Assembly (NCBI GenBank): GCA_022828595.1
Contig: JAKGHH010000003.1
Coordinates: 55,975,759 to 56,039,758 of the forward strand
Length of the DNA: 64,000 nt
Source: Nelumbo lutea
Lineage: Eukaryota; Streptophyta; Magnoliopsida; Proteales; Nelumbonaceae
Reading direction: 5' to 3'
In this document: piece after piece, positions 56,160 through 64,000 of the stretch
How positions within the stretch are numbered: the first letter of the stretch is position 1
How the letters are laid out: each line of letters opens with the position of its first letter
Notes under the pieces: generated by a model
Told to the model about the DNA's origin: nothing
Database searches by the model: none
Seen by the model: the letters and a program-made list of their open reading frames with translations, nothing else
Made by a program: the position numbers and the translations under genes

Positions 56160-57267
56160 TTGAATTTGACCTATCTATAATTGTGACATCAAAAGATGTA
56201 ATTTGAATTCTCACTTATTACATCATTCAATTCTTTCTCATTAAATCTTTACTTAAGGTATTTTTTGTCACCAATAAATTCTATAATTAGATTTTTATCC
56301 AATACTTTTAACAATATAAGACCCATTTTTTTATAAGCAACCCAAAAGTGAAATTGTTTTGTCTAGATTGTGGATAAGCAATTCAACCCATGATGTCATA
56401 GTTAAGTAATAAAATTTTTAAAATAGACAGAAATACAAACAAATTACAAAAAAAAAAAAAAATTGGGCACATCTCTAATATTATATTAATAAAATTGAAG
56501 AAAAATAAGTGTAATAAATAATAATTGATGGAAATGAAATACAAAATTTAAAACCAACCCAAAAATGAAATTATTTTAATATTTAGGTGATGGGTTAATA
56601 GTTCAACCTTTTGAGTCAAGTGTGCCAACTCTTGATGTCATAATTAAATAATATTAATTAAAAAATGATAAAAACTCAAAAAACGAAAAACACAAATTTT
56701 TTAGAAAAAATAAACAAAAATATGTATGAAAAAGAAGAATTATTTTTTGGCCACCCTCCACCTAGAGTAATTTATGGCTTTTAAAAATAAGAATTATTTT
56801 TGTACAAAAAGAAATAAAAACAAAAAATTGCAAAAAAAATAAAAAAGTAAGAAAGTGGATGCATTTCTAATATGACCAACATTTCGTTATCTACTCATTC
56901 ATGCAATAAGCACGGAGAGCTAACTTTCAAGTCAAATGTGTCAACCTCTTATATCATAATATAATAAAAACTAAAAAAGTTAAAAACACAAAAGAAAAAA
57001 AGAAAAGATACATAAATTTTGTAGAAACATTTAGGCACATTTTATAAGAAAAAGAAATTAAAAGAAAGGTTTATTAAATGATCATCAAAGAAACTTAGAT
57101 GGGGGACCTGTTACTTGGCCCTCAAAGCTACACAAGGAGCAAAGAGTCTAGTTACTAGCTTATAATTACCATGAATAAAGATTCTCAATAGAACAATGGG
57201 GATGGAAGCCTTTATTTACTCTTGATGATCTACGAACTGCTTTTGATTAATTATTGGGTACTATCTC
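56160..57267. other. AT-rich intergenic DNA, no gene seen
   Basis: Poly(A)-rich stretches and repeated ACCCAAAAGTGAAATT(G/A)TTTT-like sentences (about 56340 and 56560) suggest decayed repeats. No ORF of interest. Confidence 0.4.
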
Positions 57268-57789
57268 TGATGTAGTACGGAAACGAAACACGTTGAGAAA
57301 AACTTCAAAGAAAAGAGTAGAAATCGAATTACCATGAAGAAGAATTCTTCAATGAATAATTAAGAGAAAATTCAATATCAAAAACTGTCTTAACCTTCCC
57401 CTAACTACTCCTTATATAAGCATACACCCTTATGACTCCTATTCTTAATCTAAAAATAATCCATAATAGAATCCTAATAAAACTCTTTAAAAAAGAAAAT
57501 CTTAATCTAATAAAACACTAAAATAGAATCATACTAAAATCCTTCAAAAGGAAAGTCCTAATTGAATATAAGTTTGAAATAATGCTAACTTGGTAAAAAT
57601 GGACTAAGGTAGAAACTCTGTGATGGCGCAAACTTGGTAAAAACAAACTAAGATAGAAACCATGTGATGATGTTATCTCGATAAATATTTACTATGTTGG
57701 GTCGGTGGCGTCATTTCTGCTTCTTATGTGTTTTGAAATGGTCCCAACTTGCATAGAACTTATTGGCCTTCTTCTATATTGTATCATCA
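57268..57789 (+). repeat. Gypsy LTR, plus orientation
   Basis: 522 bp starting TGATGTAGTACGG and ending TGTATCATCA, a TGATG/CATCA pair. It contains CTCCTTATATAAGCATACAC, a TATA-like box. The flanks ATCTC and AATAG do not match, so it is not a simple solo LTR. Confidence 0.7.
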
Positions 57790-57792
57790 AAT

Positions 57793-57966
57793 AGGAGGTA
57801 TAAGGGTGTATGCCTATATAAAGAGTAGCTAGGGAAGGCTAAGACAATTTTTGATATTGAATTTTTTATTAATTATTTAGTGAAAAAATTTTCTTCATGG
57901 TAGTTTGACTTCTACTCTTTTCTTTGAATCTTTTCTCAACGTGTTTATTTTCCGTACTACGTCATC
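57793..57966 (-). repeat. Partial gypsy LTR, opposite orientation
   Basis: Its complement starts TGACGTAGTACGG and follows the first 170 bases of the LTR at 57268 (AACACGTTGAGAAAA, AAAGAAAAGAGTAGAA, CATACACCCTTAT). It sits just after a purine-rich CAACCCAGGGAGGA on the minus strand, as a 3' LTR should, but stops at 57793. Confidence 0.75.
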
Positions 57967-58460
57967 CTCCCTGGGTTGGGGAGAATCTGTCATTGGATTC
58001 AAATCATCATCTGATTAATTGCCAACATAAGGTACTAAGTGTTTGACATTGAAAATATCATGGGTATTTATATGGTTGGGTAGCTATAGTCTACACACAT
58101 TTTCATTGATGACTTCGACTATTTCACATGGTCCAATCTTCCTTGGCGCTAACTTTCCACATTGCTCAACCAGTATACGTTTCTCTGTTAAAATGACCCA
58201 AACATAGTCTCCCTCATCAAATACTATTTTCCTCCTATATGTACTAAGATAGTTATTCGAAAACCAACTTTGTAAATATTTACTCAGTTGGTCCGAATCC
58301 TATACTGCATCAATCTCCCAATCTTTCTTAGACCTACAATTCTTTTTCCTTTTCTCCACTTTTGCACACTCTTGGTTTGGATCTTTGTTTTCCTTGGATG
58401 TACCATTCTTGACAAGTCTTTCATCAATGTGATTATCTTTCCTTGAAGGAATGGCTACAC
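57967..58460 (-). pseudogene. Gypsy integrase C-terminus
   Basis: On the minus strand: DEGDYVWVILTEKRILVEQC, APRKIGPCEIVEVINENVCR (GPY/F-type module), a stop, then HINTHDIFNVKHLVPYVG and the polypurine tract. The rest of pol upstream is not recognisable. Confidence 0.75.
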
Positions 58461-59575
58461 AAACAAGATTCATTGTTTATTGCTCATCAGGATTACACTA
58501 TATATACTTTAACTTGACAAGATTTTCTAATGAGTCTTTGAAGAGGTTTTCAAAATTCAATTACCATATCATCCCAACATCTTTCCTTCACAATGGGCTA
58601 AAGAAAATTCTGACTTTTGATCATTGCACTTTGTTGATACCTTTTGCATTTCTATTGCTTTAACCAATTGTCCTCAAGAACATTAATTGGAAACTCAATC
58701 ACCTTTGAAATTTCTTTAATGATAGCTAGACTTGTTCAAGGGCTGGGCTTTGGGCCTGACTTTACATTGTGTATCGGGCTTGGGCTTCAGGCTAGGCCCA
58801 TTCAAATTTTAGAAAAAGCCAAGCCTGAGCCCAGCCCAGTCCATGAACAGGTTTAATGACAATATTATCCCAAAGGCTTTCATTGTTTCAATCTTCCTTC
58901 CCCTTCTTTGGCTCCATTTCAACATTTTGTCAAATACCATAAACTCTACTATCTTGTTCCATTATGGGCTCTATGGGGACCTGCGTTTCACTACAAGTTT
59001 CTTGATTCTTCACCAAGGTGCCATCTTGAAAAAACGTTATCAATCTCAACTGATTCTACTTTAACTTCATTTGTAGATGGTCCTATATTAACTCCACCAT
59101 GCATCTTCTTTGTTCCCTTTCTTCTTTGTGTTCCTTTCCATTATTAGTTATCATAGAGGCATTCCGACAAACAACTTCTTGCGTATGAATTGTGATACTG
59201 TGTTTTTTATGCTCCTCTTTTGTTTGAACCTCCATCCCATCATCGGCTTTGGAGGCAAAATGTTGAGAATCTTGTTCTCCCTCATCTTGTATCTCAACCA
59301 AAGGCCAATCATTTGTTAGTAGTAACAAGAGGAGTAGGCTCACAAAAAATAGGAGGGGATTCCAACTCCTTATCACCAATAACCATAGTAGATCCAACCA
59401 ATGAAGGGAGCAATATGTTGATACAAGGCTTCCATTATTGGTGATCAACCTTATTGTTTTCTCTAATTGCAAGGGCATTAAATCTATGATCATTCTTTTA
59501 TGCCACATTGTGAGAGACTTTGCTCTCTTTTTGGTCACTAACTCCTATGGACAAATATAAATGTGACAAATAATA
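58461..59575. other. Unassigned; possibly decayed gypsy sequence
   Basis: The longest ORF, minus 59538-59083 (151 codons), has a hydrophobic run, then EIQDEGEQDSQHF. I recognise no domain. By position it could be degraded internal sequence of the gypsy element ending at 57967, but nothing proves it. Confidence 0.3.
58725..58851. mobile_element. Small MITE of 127 bp
   Basis: Inverted ends ACTTGTTCAAGGGCTGGGC and, complemented, CCTGTTCATGGACTGGGC. Flanks TTTAATGATA (58715-58724) and TTTAATGACA (58852-58861) look like a target duplication with one mismatch. Confidence 0.6.
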
Positions 59576-59579
59576 ATTA

Positions 59580-60195
59580 TTCATGGTTTAGAAAATTGGA
59601 CCGGATGAGACGGTTGGACTGGTTGACCTAGGAACTCGTCAGGTAATCGGTTCCATTTCAACCTAAAATTGCTTTTTGGCAAAAAACCGTTGACTTGGTT
59701 AGTGACCCGCTGACTTGGGCAATTGAACCATTGACCTGTACAATGGTTTTTGGTCATTTTTTATTTTATTTTATTTTTTAAGTCGAAATGGACCATTTGT
59801 TCGAACTAGAAGACATGGTTTTCAAAACTGGATTGGACCGGATGGTTGAACCAAAAAAATTGGGAACCGTTCCGATGATCGGTCAAGTGACTGATTCCGT
59901 TTTTCCCAAAAACCGGATTTCCCCACAAAATCGTTGATTTTGGTTAATGAACTGCTGAACTAGGCGGTTAACCGTTCGAACCATATTTTATTTTTTGATT
60001 TTTTGATTTTTTTGTTAGAATGGGCCGAGTGTTTGGTTCGAATGGTCGGACTGTTTGACCTGGTAACCGGACCCCTGACCGGTTCGGTCACCAGGTCAGT
60101 TTTAAAAACCATGCCAAACGATCGAACCGTTCAAACTGGGAACTGGTCCCAGAACGGTTCCATGTCCCTTTCCGTTTTTAAAACCTTGGAGTTTA
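59580..60195. mobile_element. Two nested MITEs of the 52810 family
   Basis: An inner copy (about 59817-60111) has ends CATGGTTTTCAAAACTGG and, complemented, GCATGGTTTTTAAAACTGAC. It lies inside an older copy whose pieces are 59590-59816 and 60112-60195 (ending TTTTTAAAACCTTGG). The inner copy is inverted relative to the one at 62.4 kb. No clear duplication flanks it. Confidence 0.6.
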
Positions 60196-61345
60196 TATGC
60201 ATAGAAATATAAAAAAAAATATAGAAAATCAGAATACATTGTCTTGCCCAAAATTATTACCCTTGGCTAAGTGGTCATTGAAGTGCAGCTTTAGGTGTTG
60301 AATCCACAGAGAAGCTGATTAAACCAACAAAAGGAGTTATCGCTAAGAGTGAATAACAATTCATATTCATTTCTCAAGTGCAGGTTTCACATCCCAAACA
60401 AGCAATCGGAAAATATAACTTTGAAACCCACGACAAGAACAAAAGTATTTGTTCTGAGAGAATTAATTTTCAATGAAGAACATAATGATCTATTCTTAGA
60501 AGCTACCCAAGAATGACAATGTATCAGATTGACAGTATTGTAGTCAATGATCAAGTCATAAAATAAATCTACCCAATCAATTGTTTTCTAACAAATTGCA
60601 CATAAAAAGAGCATGGCTAATATTATATGGAAATTGAAGAATATAATTTTAGGGTTTATCAAAATAATAAAAGAAATGTCTCAAGATCAAAATTAAACAT
60701 TGAAATCTCTCAAGAAATCAAAGTAAAATAACAAGTAAAACTCATCGATCAAGGTCCTCCCTAGCCTTGTTGAAGCTTTAGCCATGCTTGGATGTCATTA
60801 TCCCCTCTTTGTGAAAGACTAAAAAAATAAAGCTAAAATAAACTCTGCAAGTCGTCCCCCTTTTAGGTTAGATTTTTCCTTTTTATTGTGCTGTCAGGCT
60901 TCTCAATCTGCTTAGCCCGGTTCCTCATCTTATCCCCCAATTTTTGCTTAGATATAAATTGATTTAGAGAAAGTTATCAACAGATGAATTGTATCCCTAT
61001 CTCTTAGATGTTCATAGCCTCAAGAATCATTGAATTTTGACATTTGTAGAAAAAGATATGCCCAAAATACCGGACCCTGTTCAGAGTAAAGCGGGAAACG
61101 AATCAACACTCATACTTGGGCCATGGAACTTGGGTTTGGGTTTCTTGGACTTATGTTTGGGCTTTCTTCCATTCAATTATTAATTCTTTCAGCATAAAAA
61201 TTACAAAAATAATAAAATTGACATTTACACAATTATTATAGAAAAATATTACTTTTAAGCTCTTTATTTTACAAATGTCAATTGTTGTTCACACTTTAGA
61301 TATGCATTTTCATGCTTTCGTCATACATCTATAGCTATACTACTA
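60196..61345. other. AT-rich intergenic DNA, no gene seen
   Basis: No ORF or repeat structure that I can support. Confidence 0.4.
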
Positions 61346-61354
61346 TATATTAAT

Positions 61355-61775
61355 GGGTAAATTATTGATTATTGTAATAATCAGTTAAGACAAAACCCCC
61401 TTGAAATTTCAGATTCCAACAAAGATCCCCCTTCATTAGCATTCTATCAGTTAATTTGACAAATATTCTCACGTGACTATTTAAACTTTTCTAAATTCTC
61501 AAGCTACCCTTTTTTCAATGATTTTTAGTGTTTTTTATTTCTATTTGTTAAACGCTTAGTTGATATTGTGTTTGTTGTAATTCTAGGTTTCCAAAAGTTT
61601 ATTATATTTTTTGTTGCAATTTTCTATTTATAGAATTTTCTTGAGTGGGTATTTTGATAAATTAATTTCTTCTGTCACTCAACTTAACGGAGAGGGGGTC
61701 ATTGTTGGAATTTGAAAATTTAGGAGGGTAATTTCCACCACCCCAAACGATAGGGTATTAATTTATAATTTACCC
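61355..61775. mobile_element. MITE with GGGTAAATTAT ends
   Basis: 421 bp. Left GGGTAAATTATTGATTA, right complement GGGTAAATTATAAATTA. Flanks TATATTAAT (61346-61354) and TATATTAAA (61776-61784), 8 of 9 matching, suggest a Mutator-type 9-bp duplication. Internal CCCCCTTGAAATTTC and its near complement form longer arms. Confidence 0.75.
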
Positions 61776-61869
61776 TATATTAAAAGATTGAATGAACATG
61801 CAAAACTTCTTTTTGACTAAAATACCCCACTTTGAAATTTAGTCCCTCTCTAAATAAGAATTAAAATCT

Positions 61870-62110
61870 ATTTTCTCATCATCACAATGCGAGCCTTATC
61901 CCAACTATATGGGGCTGGCTACATGAATCCTGTTTTCAATTCCATTTTGTTTAATCATCATATACTTGTTAAATTTGATGCTTAAATAATTTTTTACTAC
62001 ATCTATTCATGTCTTTTTTTGTCTATCCCTAGCCCTTCTAGTCCTTCAACTTGCAACAAATTACTTCTTCATATATACTTTTCAAATCCAAATCTTCCAA
62101 ATTTTATTTG
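61870..62110 (-). pseudogene. RTE LINE tail, minus strand
   Basis: CATCATCACAATGCGAGCC, TATCCCAACTATATGGGG and CTGGCTACATGAATCC are the complement of the RTE 3' end. The sequence further right encodes LLQVEGLEGLGIDKKRH on the minus strand, a decayed form of the basic EGxRRGRGRPK block. Confidence 0.6.
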
Positions 62111-62338
62111 TCTATGGTGGATTGTTTAGATCTCTAATCATACGAACCAGTGAAATAGAATCAAATTCAATAGTAATCTTACCTTGTAAATTGTCTATGG
62201 TGGATTTTTCCTTCTAAATTTCTTAATTATATATCGTATAAAAAGATGCATTTCTATGGGCTTTGATTTTCTATGAAAATTTGGGTGTTTAAAAATAATA
62301 ATTTTATTGGTTGTTGTTCATCTTTTATAAGAAAGCAT

Positions 62339-62640
62339 ACTTTTTAAAAATGAACGGGTGACCGAACCGGTCAGGGGTCTGGTTACCGGTTCGAATGGTC
62401 TGACCGCTCGACCTAAATGGCCGGCCCATTCTAACAAAAAAATTAAAAAATTAAAAAAATTAAAAAATTGGAAAACGGTCAAAACCATTCGAACGATTCA
62501 AATGATTAACCGACCAGTTCAGCGGTTTGCTGACCAAAATCAACGATTTTGAAGGAAAAAATGGTTTTGGAGGAAAATAGAACCGATAAGGTGACTGATT
62601 CCCAATTTTTCCAGTCCGGCCTGATTTTGAAAACAATGTA
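62339..62640. mobile_element. MITE of the 52810 family
   Basis: 302 bp; flanks AGAAAGCAT (62330-62338) and AGAAAGTAT (62641-62649), 8 of 9 matching. It contains ACCGGTTCGAATGGTCTGAC, an A-rich patch, GCGGTTTGCTGACC and TCCAGTCCGGCC blocks. Confidence 0.78.
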
Positions 62641-63039
62641 AGAAAGTATGTTTTTGGAAATCTTCTTAGAAAAGTTCTACTACAAAGTTCAGCATAAAGC
62701 ATTTCCTTCACACCTTTTGAGTTATAATCTTCCTCATTATAAAAACTCTTTTTTCTTAGAATACAAGAGTTACAATTACATTTTTAATTTACTAAAAGCA
62801 GTTAAATCCATGATCATGCAAAATATTGGCTATTAAAAATTTAATAACACAACATATAGAAGGAATATAGTTGGGAACTTTTTGATGGGGTATACCCTAC
62901 CAAATCACCCTTGTAGTCTCCAATAGTTGGTAAATTGGTCAAAATGTCAATATTTTAAAATTTCAAGTATTAGTTTAGGGAAGAAGATTAATATCTTACA
63001 TACTTATGGATCAATAGAATATTCGATTTCTGACCCATG

Positions 63040-63484
63040 TAGGGGTGTAATTGAGCTGAAACGAGTCTATACATTGCACTACTCAAGCTCGACTCAACTG
63101 ATAAAAAACTCACTACTCAAAAGTTGGTTCAAACTTGGTCCAACTCAATTCGAGAATATACTTGACATACTCGAGTATTGACTTGACTCAATTACCATTA
63201 AGTCAAAGTTGAGCTTGAGATTCGACTTTGGCAATCTATCTATTTATCTATCTATCTAATATTGGAATGTGTTTCACCCTTGTTGTTTATCCTCTCTATA
63301 CAGAACTAATGGAGCCTAACCCTAGTATTTAGTTTCTCAAACCATGATTGATGATTCATCAGTGAATCAATTGAAAAATATTTGAAACCCTCAATCCTGC
63401 TGCCAATGCACTCACATGCAAAGATTAAAAATCAACAGTCGAGTTCGAATAACTCACGAGTAGCTTAACTCACTTACACCCCTA
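63040..63484. mobile_element. hAT-type MITE with TAGGGGTGTAA ends
   Basis: 445 bp; TAGGGGTGTAATTGAGC at the left, complement TAGGGGTGTAAGTGAGTT at the right. Flanks GACCCATG (63032-63039) and GATCCATC (63485-63492) match at 6 of 8. It includes a (TCTA)n run near 63236-63258. Confidence 0.75.
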
Positions 63485-63492
63485 GATCCATC

Positions 63493-64000
63493 TAACAAAG
63501 TTTCTCCATCTTTCTCTGCTACCCCTAGTCTTATTAAATTGGGTCAGTTGGACTTATTTTTGGACAACTACATATTTCTACCACATGCAGGGATGATGTG
63601 GTAGATTTAGATTATCTATCAAAATACAGGAACTTCTAGGTTCATATCATATCTTCACTTCTATATATATTCCATAGTATCTCTTAAGTCTTAACTTCAA
63701 TGTTAATTAAGTAGAATTTTCCATAATGAAGCTAATGCTTTTAAATACTTTTGGCCTTCTAATGACTAAATCATGGTGGAAAGAAGTCTTATTAAATTAT
63801 TAAGTTATAAGTGAATGCAATAAAAAAAAATCCATTTATTGTAACTGTTTAAGTGCGGGAGGATCACGTATTTTTTACAATTTGATTTGCAGGTAGAATG
63901 TATTAATTGGAGTAAATTTTAATAGGTTCCACTATGATATCTGAAAGATATGATATTTGAAAATTTTTTTACCAATCAATTAATATCATAAACATGGTAG
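63493..64000. other. AT-rich DNA, nothing recognised
   Basis: No ORF of interest or repeat structure seen. Confidence 0.4.

Noticed and set aside
55954..56163. Poly-leucine ORF
   Set aside because: It is the translation of the (ATT)n microsatellite.
59083..59538. 151-codon ORF with a hydrophobic run
   Set aside because: No recognised domain, no splice or promoter context, and it lies beside decayed gypsy sequence. Kept only as unassigned.

Overview
This is nuclear DNA of a flowering plant. It carries a spliced gene with GT..AG introns, plant-type LINEs with an RNase H domain, Ty1/copia and Ty3/gypsy elements of plant lineages, hAT transposons, an Au-like SINE and MITEs. I cannot name the species. 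No tRNA or rRNA gene and no CRISPR array is visible; nearly every long ORF belongs to a transposable element (TE) or is antisense to one.

Region 1 (1-8.5 kb): decayed LINE pieces on both strands and one copia remnant. Region 2 (8.5-22.7 kb): the only convincing host gene, the last six coding exons (273 residues) of a PP2A B'' regulatory subunit with EF-hands. Its exons are clean, but its introns reach 4.4 and 8.6 kb and are filled with L1-type and RTE-type LINE fragments. The 5' half of the gene probably lies left of the window.

Region 3 (22.7-32.5 kb): a three-layer nest. An Au-like SINE was split by an autonomous-type hAT transposon (22896-32448, 8-bp target duplication), and that hAT transposase gene was split by a copia element (25947-31064). 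A possible spliced 3' UTR exon of the PP2A gene at 36084 would place this whole nest in one 3' UTR intron. Region 4 (32.5-39.9 kb): non-autonomous hAT relatives, an RTE fragment, simple repeats and unassigned sequence.

Region 5 (39963-49905): a GC-richer, full-span Ty3/gypsy element of the Tat type on the minus strand, flanked by ATAAT on both sides. It carries gag, protease, RT, two RNase H domains and integrase. On the opposite strand, next to its 3' LTR, is an additional three-exon ORF with a coiled coil (40319-42460). This antisense, apparently spliced gene inside a retrotransposon is the most interesting item. All its stops look like C-to-T decay.

Region 6 (49.9-64 kb): AT-rich DNA with a copia remnant, a gypsy integrase tail with two LTRs in opposite orientation, and many MITEs. 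Several MITEs have exact or near-exact 8- or 9-bp target duplications, including one that cleanly interrupts the copia remnant and one nested in an older copy of its own family.
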